Shown here in pieces: positions 45,591-54,449 of a DNA stretch of 64,000 bases. The stretch is from Petunia secreta (Eukaryota > Streptophyta > Magnoliopsida > Solanales > Solanaceae): contig JARKIP010000005.1 of the NCBI GenBank assembly GCA_029990175.1, forward strand, positions 34,295,501 to 34,359,500, in the 5' to 3' direction. Within the stretch, counting starts at the first letter, position 1. Each line of letters starts with the position of its first letter. The notes under the pieces were generated by a model. That model was not told the DNA's origin, did not search any database, and saw only the letters and a program-made list of their open reading frames with translations. The position numbers and the translations under genes are program-made.

Positions 45591-46421
45591 TGATAAGAAT
45601 CAAAATGGGGAAAGTAAAAGATAAAAGCGAGACGTAGCTCGTACGATAATCTCAAGTAGCAACGGAGAACTTGTTCCGTTACACCCCGAGAGAATGACAA
45701 GAACACCTACACTAAGCAACTACCCTCGAGCTAACGTGAGAACGCAAGTAGAATGATCGGGGGGGGGGGGGGTTGGAATTCATCTAGATCCGCTAGAGGA
45801 AGAACAAGTCCCATCAAGGTTTCATTCATTCAATCCAAGAGTTCAACTCTCAACACAAGTGTTTGTTCAATCATCAAAGTTAGCTAATGATTTAAAGAGG
45901 CTAAGTGAAGTATTTATAGGCTTCACTTAGGTCTAAATAAAAGGTCTAAAATACCCCCAAAGTGGGTTAAAACAAATAAGGCCACGCAGGGCTAAAGTTG
46001 GAAGTTCAAGCAAAAGTCATTAAAAATCCCGCATGTGGGTCACAGGGGTAGGCGGTCCGCCTAGTAGGGGGAGGCGGCCGCCCAACAGTCATCAGCTCTC
46101 TGGATCTGAGGGAGGCGGTCCGCCTAGGCTGGGAGGCGGTCCGCCCTGAACCTTTCATGCCTCTGGATTTTGGGAGGCGCCCCGCCTCAGCTGGGAGGCG
46201 CTCCGCCTTGTTCTGGAGCCCCTTGGGGTGTCTCATTTTGGGTCTCTTGGGCCTCTCCAAGTGTCCTAGAGGGTCCTCCCTCCATGGTACACCAAAGCAT
46301 GGTCTTCAAGTTGCTCTCGGGGCCTTCTTCCATACCCTTCCATACCAAGTAAAGATGAGCATCTTGGATCAACTTGGCTTGACTCCGAGTGAAGGGTCTT
46401 GAGGGGGTTTGGGTCATATCA
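45591..46421 (-). repeat. Element 2 3' LTR (831 bp)
   Basis: In element orientation starts TGATATGACC and ends CTTATCA. The first ~235 bp encode the C-terminus of gag-pol, which stops at 46187. TATA box TATAAATA at 45911-45918 sits in a small inverted repeat (AGTGAAG/CTTCACT). The U3 palindrome cluster is at 46048-46212. A run of G lies near 45763-45775. Confidence 0.92.
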
Positions 46422-49400
46422 TCCTCCCCTTCTTGAGGGGATTTCGTCCTCGAAATCGAAGCATCATCCACACCCTCTTCATCATCATGCACGACCTCTT
46501 CATTACCTACATCCAAAGGAACCAAGTCACAAACATTGAAAGTATTAGAAACTTGATACTCACTTGGCAAGTCGACCACATAGGCATTGTTGTTTATCTT
46601 CGAGAGCACTTGGAATGGTCCATCTCCCCGGGGTGCCAACTTCCCTTTCCTAAGGTTTGGAAACCTTTCTTTCCGGAAGTGCACCCAAACATAGTCACCC
46701 TTCTTGAGTTCCACCTTCTTGCGACCCTTGTTTTTCTTGGAGGCAACCTTAGCATAAGTTTCCTCCAAGTTCTTCTTCGCCTTTGCATGGAGCTCAACCA
46801 AAGCCTTGGCTCTAGCTTTACCTTCAAAATTAACAACCATTTCCCTTGGCAAAGGGGTTAGATCAAGGGGAATCAAGGGGTTAAATCCATAAACACACTC
46901 GAATGGAGTCATGCCTATCATGCTATGCAATGTGCGATTGTAGGCAAACTCCATAAGAGGTAGACGATCAATCCAAGTCCCGGCCTTCCCTCGGGTCATG
47001 GCTCTAAGGAGAGCTCCCAAGGTTCGGTTTACCACTTCCGTTTGCCCATCGGTTTGCGGGTGGTGGGACGTGGAGAACAAGAGCTTGGTGCCTAAAGCAC
47101 CCCATAAACACCTCCAAAAATGACTTAGGAACTTAGTGTCCCTATCACTCACTATGGTTTGAGGCACACCATGCAACTTCAAAACATTTTCAATAAACAA
47201 AGTTGCCACATGTTGTGCATCATCACATTTCTTGCATGGAATGAAATGAGCCATTTTGGAGAGCCTATCCACCACAACAAAAATGCTATCATGGCCCCCT
47301 CTAGTCCTTGGTAATCCCATCACAAAATCCATTGAGATATCCAACCACGGACTAGTAGGTACGGGGAGAGGGGTATACAACCCATGAGGGTGGGCTTTAG
47401 ATTTGGCACGTTTGCAATCAAGGCAATTAGCGCAAAACTTTTCCACATGCACCCTCATCTTTGGCCAATGGAATTGTTCTTGAAGAATGGCCAAAGTCTT
47501 TCTTGTGCCAAAATGTCCCATGAGTCCCCCGCAATGTGCCTCATGCACAAGCAACTCTCTCCAAGAGGACTCCGGAATGCACACTCTAACATTTTTGAAG
47601 ATATAACCATTAACCCATTGGTATTTATCAACTCTCTCCCCTTTCTCTAGAGTGTTATGGACAATCTTTAGCTTTGGGTCATGAGCATACATCAATTTAA
47701 TGCTCTCAAAACCCATGAGCTTAGAGGTGAGAGTGGTGGCTAGAGCAAACTTTCTCGAAAGCGCATCCGCCACGACATTGTCTTTCCCTTTCTTGTATTG
47801 GATCACATAGGGAAAAGACTCAATGAATTCAACCCACTTGGCATGTCTCTTATTGAGCTTCTCTTGGCCCCTCAAATGCTTGAGTGACTCATGGTCACTC
47901 TTGATTACAAACTCACGAGGCCAAAGATAGTGTTGCCAATGGGCAAGGGCTCTCACTAGGGCATACAACTCCTTGTCATATGTAGAATAATTCAATGAAG
48001 CCCCTTTCAACTTCTCACTAAAGTAGGCGATGGGTTTGCTATCTTGCATTAAAACACCACCAATTCCCACCCCCGAGGCATCACACTCAACCTCAAATGC
48101 CTTCCCGAAGTCGGGCAATTGCAATAGCGGGGCGGTACTCAACCTACTTTTCAACTCAAGGAAGGCCTTCTCTTGAGGCTCTCCCCAAACAAACGGTTGG
48201 TCTTTCTTCACCAATTCGGTGAGTGGAGCGGCAATGGAGCTAAAGTCCTTCACAAATCGCCTATAAAAGCTTGCGAGACCATGAAAGCTCCTCACTTGAG
48301 TCACGGTAGTAGGAGTAGGCCAATCACGTATGGCCTCTACCTTAGACTCATCCACCTCCACTCCTTGGGCACTCACAACAAACCCAAGAAAGACCACCTT
48401 TTCAACACCAAAGGCACACTTTTTAAAATTAGCATAGAGCTTTTCGGCTCTCAACTTTTCAAGCACTAGCCTAAGGTGTTCAACATGGTCGTCTATTGAT
48501 TTGCTATAGATCAATATATCGTCAAAATAGACGACCACAAACTTGTTGATGAATGGCTTTAGAACATGGTTCATTAGCCTCATGAAAGTGCTAGGTGCAT
48601 TGGAGAGGCCAAAGGGCATCACCAACCATTCATAGAGACCAAATTTGGTCTTGAATGCGGTTTTCCATTCATCACCCGGTTTCATCCGGATTTGATGGTA
48701 GCCGGACCTAAGGTCAATTTTGCTAAACACACATGAGCCGCTCAATTCATCTAACATATCATCAAGTCGGGGAATAGGATGACGGTACTTTACCGTTATT
48801 TTGTTCACGGCCCGACAATCAACACACATTCTCCAAGTGCCGTCCTTTTTGGGAACAAGGATCACGGGCACGGCACAAGGACTAAAACTTTCCCTTACCA
48901 AACCTTTAGTGAGCAATTCATCAACTTGCTTTTGCAACTCCCTTGTATCCTCCGGGTTGCTCCTATAGGCCGGTTTGTTTGGGATTTGGGATCCCGGGAC
49001 GAAGTCTATTTGATGCTCAATACCCCTCAAAGGAGGCAATCCATCCGGCATTTCATCCGGGAACATGTCACCAAAATCCTTCAAAACATTCTCAAACACA
49101 CTAGGCAAAGGGTTAGAAGAAAAATCACAATTAGAGTTTAGAACCATACCTTTGTGCACTAGGCATATGAGAAGCTTGTTGCCATCATTTCCTCTTAAGA
49201 GCTCGCCCGGTTGCATCATGGCACAAATGCCACCGGTAGATGATGTTGGTGGGATTGCCACCACACTTTTGGACAAAGGACTAGTCTCAATGATTGACTT
49301 AGCCTTTGCCACCTCTCTCAACTCCTTCATTTTCTTGTAGTCATCACTCACTTGCTTAGGAGTGAGAGGTTTAAGTACATATCTCTTCCCTTCATGTTTG

Positions 49401-51352
49401 ACCGTGTAAGTATTGACACGACCGTCATGCACCACTTGCCTATCAAATTGCCAAGGCCTCCCTAAGAGTAGGTGGCACGCTTGCATGGGCACAACGTCAA
49501 ACAAATGCTCATCTACATAACTCCCCATTTTGAATCGAATCATCACTTGCTTTACCACTTTAAGCTCCCCACATTCGCTTAGCCATTGTAGCCGGTAAGG
49601 TTTAGGATGCTTTATGGCCGTCAACTTCAATTGAGACACAAGTGATTGACTCACTACATTTGCACAACTTCCGGAATCAATTATCATAGAGCAAACGGCA
49701 TCTTTGACCCGGCACTTAGCATGGAATAGATTTTCCCTTTGCAAGGTTTCACTATCTTCCACAACCATAACCCCTAGGCTCCTTCTCACAACTAAGAAAG
49801 TGTGAAAATCCTCCTCTTCCCCCGTATCATCACGCAAATCATCCTCCTCTACTCCCTCATCTCCCTCTTCTCTCTCTACTCCCTCATCTTCCGATTCACT
49901 CTCTTTCTCGTAGGCATCATTACCAACAACAATCATGGTCCTCTTTGTAGGACATTCCCTAGCAAAGTGACCATAGCCCTTGCACTTGTGGCATTGTATG
50001 GAAGAAGAAGTAGGAGCATGTAATTGAGTTTTAGAGTTACCTCCCACATTAGGTGTGTTCTTCTCATACGGCCTTTTCACATCCTTGGTAGCATTTGCAC
50101 CACTTGTTCCACTTGCACTTGGGAACCTTGCATTTGTCGTAGGAGGCTTCCAATCCTTTGGTTTGCTTGTTGGAGTAGTAGTGCTACTCTTGTAGCGAAG
50201 GGATTTCTCCTCTTTGAGCCATTTCTCGGCTTCAACCGCATCTTCACATAGCTTGTAATGATCATCATATTTGTGGAACTTCAATTGTGAAGCTATGTCT
50301 CGGTTCAAGCCCCCTTTGAAACGGATCATGGCCGTCTCATTGTCTTCATCATCCAAGTCAAGGATCATTCGGATTTGCTCAAATTCATTGAAGTATTCAC
50401 CAACCGATTTGGAACCTTGCTTCAAATCATATAGACGCCTTTGTTGTTCAACCCGGTATTGGTTAGTCAAGTACTTCTCATCCATCACACGGATCAACTC
50501 TTCCCAAGTAAGATTAATAGCCATTCCCGTCCTCCTTCTATTTCTCTTCACCGACTCCCACCAAGTAGAAGCAAAAGATTCAAAGGAGGATATTGCATAC
50601 TTGGTTTTCTTCACATCGGGCATATCGTTGGTGTCAAAGATACGCTCCATAGCCAATTTCCAACCAAGGTACTCCACCGGGTCACTACTTCCTTTGAAAG
50701 AAGGAATAGTGAGCTTCACACTATTAAGATTGTTGTTGTTATCACGACCCCCTTGGAACGGCTCCGGTTGGCCCCCATAGTGATCATCATAAGCAACATA
50801 GTCCCTCCTTGCATTCCTTCCTCCATATCCTAAGGGTGGCCCTCGACCTCGGCCTCTACCCCGATCCACATTTCGACCCCAATTCATACCTCGTCTCGGT
50901 TGAAGGTGTTCATCATAACCATAAGCCTCATCATCATACTCGGCTTCCTCCCCTTCTTGAGCTTCATCGACTTGCTCAAGAGGTTGCACGTTTCGGATGG
51001 GCCTTGGTAATGGGATGTTTCTTGGAGGATTATCCAAGATACGGGGAATGCCCGTTCGTTCAATTCTCTCTCGATCTTCCTTTACCCGTTGTTGATTGAG
51101 CAATTCAACAACTTGCTCCGGGGTAAAGGTAGGGCTACTCGAGCCTTCACCGACCTCAATTTGGACACTCGGGGTCCCCTTTTCAATTGGGACACTCGGG
51201 GTCCCTTGGTCTCCTTGGGTACTTGAGGCACCCTTTTCAAGTGACTCAATCCTTTGAGTCATGACATCCATCTTGGCAAGAAGGCTAGCCAAGGCCTCCT
51301 TGATGAAATCTTGACCCTCGTTGGCCATTGTACCTACAAAGAAAAGAAACAA
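46187..51352 (-). CDS. Element 2 gag-pol polyprotein (1721 codons)
   Basis: Single open frame; probable start is Met at 51328 (MANEGQD), giving ~1713 aa. Order: gag with coiled N-terminus, RGRGRG tract and core (~200-400); CCHC knuckle (CHKCKGYGHFAREC, ~450); protease (IIDSGSCANVV, ~554); RT (YFDDILIYS, ~940); RNase H (ECDASGVGIGG, ~1088); integrase zinc region (~1270), core (DISMDFVMG ~1337, IVSDRDTKF ~1400, TDGQTEVVNR ~1437) and tail (KLAPRGDGPFQV ~1577). Translation then passes through the polypurine tract (QEGEDD) and ~78 codons into the 3' LTR, including TRSQAK (~1658). CRM-type chromoviruses have a similar ORF/LTR overlap. It looks fully functional: virus-like particle, reverse transcription and integration. 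Confidence 0.95.
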   Translation of the reverse strand: MFLFFVGTMANEGQDFIKEALASLLAKMDVMTQRIESLEKGASSTQGDQGTPSVPIEKGTPSVQIEVGEGSSSPTFTPEQVVELLNQQRVKEDRERIERTGIPRILDNPPRNIPLPRPIRNVQPLEQVDEAQEGEEAEYDDEAYGYDEHLQPRRGMNWGRNVDRGRGRGRGPPLGYGGRNARRDYVAYDDHYGGQPEPFQGGRDNNNNLNSVKLTIPSFKGSSDPVEYLGWKLAMERIFDTNDMPDVKKTKYAISSFESFASTWWESVKRNRRRTGMAINLTWEELIRVMDEKYLTNQYRVEQQRRLYDLKQGSKSVGEYFNEFEQIRMILDLDDEDNETAMIRFKGGLNRDIASQLKFHKYDDHYKLCEDAVEAEKWLKEEKSLRYKSSTTTPTSKPKDWKPPTTNARFPSASGTSGANATKDVKRPYEKNTPNVGGNSKTQLHAPTSSSIQCHKCKGYGHFARECPTKRTMIVVGNDAYEKESESEDEGVEREEGDEGVEEDDLRDDTGEEEDFHTFLVVRRSLGVMVVEDSETLQRENLFHAKCRVKDAVCSMIIDSGSCANVVSQSLVSQLKLTAIKHPKPYRLQWLSECGELKVVKQVMIRFKMGSYVDEHLFDVVPMQACHLLLGRPWQFDRQVVHDGRVNTYTVKHEGKRYVLKPLTPKQVSDDYKKMKELREVAKAKSIIETSPLSKSVVAIPPTSSTGGICAMMQPGELLRGNDGNKLLICLVHKGMVLNSNCDFSSNPLPSVFENVLKDFGDMFPDEMPDGLPPLRGIEHQIDFVPGSQIPNKPAYRSNPEDTRELQKQVDELLTKGLVRESFSPCAVPVILVPKKDGTWRMCVDCRAVNKITVKYRHPIPRLDDMLDELSGSCVFSKIDLRSGYHQIRMKPGDEWKTAFKTKFGLYEWLVMPFGLSNAPSTFMRLMNHVLKPFINKFVVVYFDDILIYSKSIDDHVEHLRLVLEKLRAEKLYANFKKCAFGVEKVVFLGFVVSAQGVEVDESKVEAIRDWPTPTTVTQVRSFHGLASFYRRFVKDFSSIAAPLTELVKKDQPFVWGEPQEKAFLELKSRLSTAPLLQLPDFGKAFEVECDASGVGIGGVLMQDSKPIAYFSEKLKGASLNYSTYDKELYALVRALAHWQHYLWPREFVIKSDHESLKHLRGQEKLNKRHAKWVEFIESFPYVIQYKKGKDNVVADALSRKFALATTLTSKLMGFESIKLMYAHDPKLKIVHNTLEKGERVDKYQWVNGYIFKNVRVCIPESSWRELLVHEAHCGGLMGHFGTRKTLAILQEQFHWPKMRVHVEKFCANCLDCKRAKSKAHPHGLYTPLPVPTSPWLDISMDFVMGLPRTRGGHDSIFVVVDRLSKMAHFIPCKKCDDAQHVATLFIENVLKLHGVPQTIVSDRDTKFLSHFWRCLWGALGTKLLFSTSHHPQTDGQTEVVNRTLGALLRAMTRGKAGTWIDRLPLMEFAYNRTLHSMIGMTPFECVYGFNPLIPLDLTPLPREMVVNFEGKARAKALVELHAKAKKNLEETYAKVASKKNKGRKKVELKKGDYVWVHFRKERFPNLRKGKLAPRGDGPFQVLSKINNNAYVVDLPSEYQVSNTFNVCDLVPLDVGNEEVVHDDEEGVDDASISRTKSPQEGEDDMTQTPSRPFTRSQAKLIQDAHLYLVWKGMEEGPESNLKTMLWCTMEGGPSRTLGEAQETQNETPQGAPEQGGAPPS
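46422..46437 (-). other. Element 2 polypurine tract
   Basis: AAGAAGGGGAGGA on the minus strand, directly before the 3' LTR; it primes plus-strand DNA. It is also coding (QEGED). Confidence 0.85.
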
Positions 51353-52570
51353 GCGTTAGTTAAAATACCTCACTCGCTCCCTCACTTGTGTTCACTCGGA
51401 TCACTCTTTTGGGTGGCGGTGGATATTTCACTCGACTTGTAATTCCAAAGCTTCCCGTAGATGACTAACAATCCCTCTACTCAACCAAACTATCCACGAG
51501 TCAAGCACACTCCGGGGTGAGTGGAGTTAATGGGACTCGATGAACGCTAGGCACTTTGAAGTAAAGGACTTGAATCAAAAGAAACTACGGATCTTCTTTG
51601 AATTCTAGTCTCCTTCCTAAGGCACGATGATCCTAGTAGCTCGAAGTAATTAGTACTAATCAAGTAGGATTATACTCTAATAGTACCAATTAGAAGCAAT
51701 GCAAACAACAAAACAAGAAATCCTAGAAGTTTCTACCCAATTCCCAAGTTTCAGGAAGTAGGCGCCCCGCCTCAGATAGTGGGCGGTCCGCCCAGGGTAA
51801 AGCTTCAGGTGGAGGCGCTCCGCCTCAGCAGGGAGGCGCTCCGCCTCAGCAAAATCCAGAGAGGTCACAGACTTGAGGCGCTCCGCCTCAGAATATAGGC
51901 GCTCCGCCTCTGCAACCTTCAGCACTGTTCAACAACGCGTTTTTCTTGGTTTTTCACCCAACAATTCAACTAATCAAGCGTTGTTTTAGCAATTCAAAGG
52001 TACCCAAATGTTGTATTAGTCACAAAGATCAAACCCCAACAACTTTTATCAAACCCCAATCGAAAACAAACAATCCACCATGATCATCTTCTTCAAAGCA
52101 AGGGTTTCAAAATTTTCAAATTTTCAAAGGGTTTCAAATTCTCAAGTCATGTAATACAACTCCAAATTGGGTGTTTAAGGTACCAAAAGAACGGGAATCA
52201 CACAAGGACCAAACCCCAATATCAAATCTCAATCCAATATCAATCCAACCCAAGAATCAATCAAAAGTCATCAAGAACAAGTTCATCAAGGGTTTTAAGG
52301 GGGTTTGGGGTTTTGATTTTCAATCTTCTCCAATCCAAGTGTTTTTGGTATCCAAACGACGGGATTCCAATCACGATCAAGAATCTATAACACCCATATC
52401 ATGAATCACTCAAACCAACAAGTTACACCAATTTTTTTAGATTTTCAATTTTTTCAATTTTTTTGTAGTTTTCTTCTTTTAACAACAACAAACAAGAACC
52501 TAAAGATAGAAATCGACCTAGGCACGAAGAATCAAGGGTCGGGGGTTTGTAGAAACAAGACCCGAGCCTT
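51353..52570 (-). other. Element 2 5' leader with palindrome cluster
   Basis: About 1.2 kb, non-coding. Palindromes at 51758-51920 (centres CCC, GTC and mostly CTC) with ATCCAGAGAG between them, 430-590 nt before the gag start. Elsewhere it is AT-rich with short direct words shared with the element 3 and 4 leaders, such as GGTACCC and AACGGG. Confidence 0.75.
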
Positions 52571-52582
52571 GCTCTGATACCA
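52571..52582 (-). other. Element 2 primer-binding site
   Basis: TGGTATCAGAGC on the minus strand, complementary to tRNA-Met, three bases from the 5' LTR. Confidence 0.9.
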
Positions 52583-52585
52583 AGA

Positions 52586-53415
52586 TGATAAGAATCAAAA
52601 TGCGGAAAGTAAAAGATAAAAGCGAGACGTAGCTCGTACGATAATCTCAAGTAGCAACGGAGAACTTGTTCCGTTACACCCCGAGAGAATGACAAGAACA
52701 CCTACACTAAGCAACTACCCTCGAGCTAACGTGAGCACGCAAGTAGAATGATCGGGGGGGGGGGGGTTGGAATTCATCTAGATCCGCTAGAGGAAGAACA
52801 AGTCCCATCAAGGTTTCATTCATTCAATCCAAGAGTTCAACTCTCAACACAAGTGTTTGTTCAATCATCAAAGTTAGCTAATGATTTAAAGAGGCTAAGT
52901 GAAGTATTTATAGGCTTCACTTAGGTCTAAATAAAAGGTCTAAAATACCCCCAAAGTGGGTTAAAACAAATAAGGCCACGCAGGGCTAAAGTTGGAAGTT
53001 CAAGCAAAAGTCATTAAAAATCCCGCATGTGGGTCACAGGGGTAGGCGGTCCGCCTAGTAGGGGGAGGCGGCCGCCCAACAGTCATCAGCTCTCTGGATC
53101 TGAGGGAGGCGGTCCGCCTAGGCTGGGAGGCGGTCCGCCCTGAACCTTTCATGCCTCTGGATTTTGGGAGGCGCCCCGCCTCAGCTGGGAGGCGCTCCGC
53201 CTTGTTCTGGAGCCCCTTGGGGTGTCTCATTTTGGGTCTCTTGGGCCTCTCCAAGTGTCCTAGAGGGTCCTCCCTCCATGGAACACCAAAGCATGGTCTT
53301 CAAGTTGCTCTCGGGGCCTTCTTCCATACCCGTCCATACCAAGTAAAGATGAGCATCTTGGATCAACTTGGCTTGACTCCGAGTGAAGGGTCTTGAGGGG
53401 GTTTGGGTCTTATCA
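52586..53415 (-). repeat. Element 2 5' LTR (830 bp)
   Basis: Nearly identical to the 3' LTR. Begins TGATAAGACC and ends CTTATCA in element orientation. TATA box at 52905-52912, palindrome cluster at 53042-53206, upstream of it. Confidence 0.93.
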
Positions 53416-53420
53416 TTAGG
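53416..53420. repeat. Target-site duplication of element 2, right copy
   Basis: TTAGG immediately after the 5' LTR, matching 45586-45590. Confidence 0.92.
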
Positions 53421-53970
53421 CAACTAGAATCCACTAGAAGTAAACAAGTCCCAAACTCAAGGTTGGTTTTCATAAACCCAAAGAGATCCCTCTTTACAAT
53501 GTTAATTCATCATTCAAAAATAAGCTAATGAAATAAACTAGCTATCTATCTATTTATAGAGGTTTTTAGGCATCTATTGAAAGGTCTAAAATGCCCACAC
53601 TTAGGCTTAGGAATAAAAGACCACGTAGGGTCAAAATAGACATAACACTAAGCAAATTCACGTGCTTCAGCTATTCGGGCGGAGCGCCTGGGATTAGGGC
53701 GGAGCGCCCATGAAAATGACCAGTGGGGTGGCCTGGGCGGAGCGCCCAGAGTTGGGGCGGAGCGCCTGGGCCAAGGCATCTTGAGGCGGAGCGCCTGGAT
53801 CACTGGGCGGAGCGCCTGGATGACTGGGCTGCTCCCCTTGCGCTTTGAGCACTCGGATCGGCTTCCATTCGCTTCCTTCTTCTAGGCCCTTCCTTACCAA
53901 GTGTAGGTGTACTCCTTGGGTCTCCTTAGCTTGGCCCCGTGTGAAGGGTCTCGTAGTTTGCCCGGCATCA
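53421..53970 (-). repeat. Element 3 3' LTR, main part
   Basis: Matches 59147-59676. In element orientation begins TGATGCCGGGC. TATA box TATAAATA at 53551-53558; palindromes with centre GAG at 53677-53830. It holds one more palindrome unit (~24 bp near 53748-53770) than the 5' LTR. Confidence 0.9.
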
Positions 53971-54449
53971 TCCTCCCCTTCTTGAGAAGATTTCGTCCTC
54001 GAAATCATTGCACTCACGTCCAAAGAATCATCTCTTCGGGGTGCCCAATGCTCTCCTCCCTTGTAACCCTTGATCGTCACTTTGACATAGGTTTCTTCCA
54101 AGGTCTCCTTTCCCTTAACATGGAGCTTAGAACCTACAAGCAACGACAAGCAAACGCAAGATTTCCTACTTTGAAAGTAGGTTAGTGCAAGAAGTGTGGA
54201 AAACACACTCTTGTGATATAACCAAGCATCAATAACAATCATGAATATCAAGTCTCCAACGAGAACCATAAGCACTTGGTTCAAGATCAACATGCACTCA
54301 ACAAGATAATGAGCAAATAGGTCATGGGAAGATGGGAAATGCAAGATCAAGCTACCAAAATCCCCTTGAACCTTAAGCTCAAGATCAACACACCAATCTA
54401 TCCTCGAGGCGTGATCAACATGTGGAGTGGAGTGAATCAAATAGCCCAA
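53694..54449 (-). pseudogene. Element 3 pol end: end of unknown module, integrase-tail remnant, LTR-encoded tail
   Basis: A 251-codon frame in three parts. The first ~105 residues continue the unknown module, with IDAWLYHKSVFST, a block also in element 5. Residues ~108-150 (LHVKGKETLEETYVKV ... HWAPRRDDS) resemble the element 2 integrase tail (LHAKAKKNLEETYAKV ... KLAPRGDG). The rest passes through the polypurine tract (SSQEGEDD) into the LTR with TRGQAK. It is out of frame with the preceding ORF, so an indel lies near 54440-54455. Confidence 0.75.
53971..53986 (-). other. Element 3 polypurine tract
   Basis: CAAGAAGGGGAGGA on the minus strand next to the 3' LTR; equivalent to that of element 2. 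Confidence 0.83.

Larger units (their letters stand above)
45591..53415 (-). mobile_element. Gypsy element 2 (CRM-like), complete
   Basis: Complete 7.8-kb element: LTRs of 831 and 830 bp, primer site, leader, one long gag-pol ORF, polypurine tract and a 5-bp target duplication. By eye the LTRs differ at about five substitutions plus a G-run length, so the insertion is recent. It lies inside the 3' LTR of element 3. All coding domains needed for autonomy look intact. Confidence 0.95.

Noticed and set aside
45763..45775. G-run as a regulatory quadruplex
   Set aside because: A single homopolymer whose length differs between LTRs; no multi-tract pattern, so slippage is enough.
46048..46212. CRISPR-like array
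   Set aside because: Repeat units are short imperfect palindromes with irregular spacing, in LTRs and leaders of plant retrotransposons; no cas genes.
46006..46260. Arg/Thr/Pro-rich frames (RRTASLRS, RRTAYP) over the palindrome clusters
   Set aside because: These are translations of the AGGCG palindromes, not proteins.
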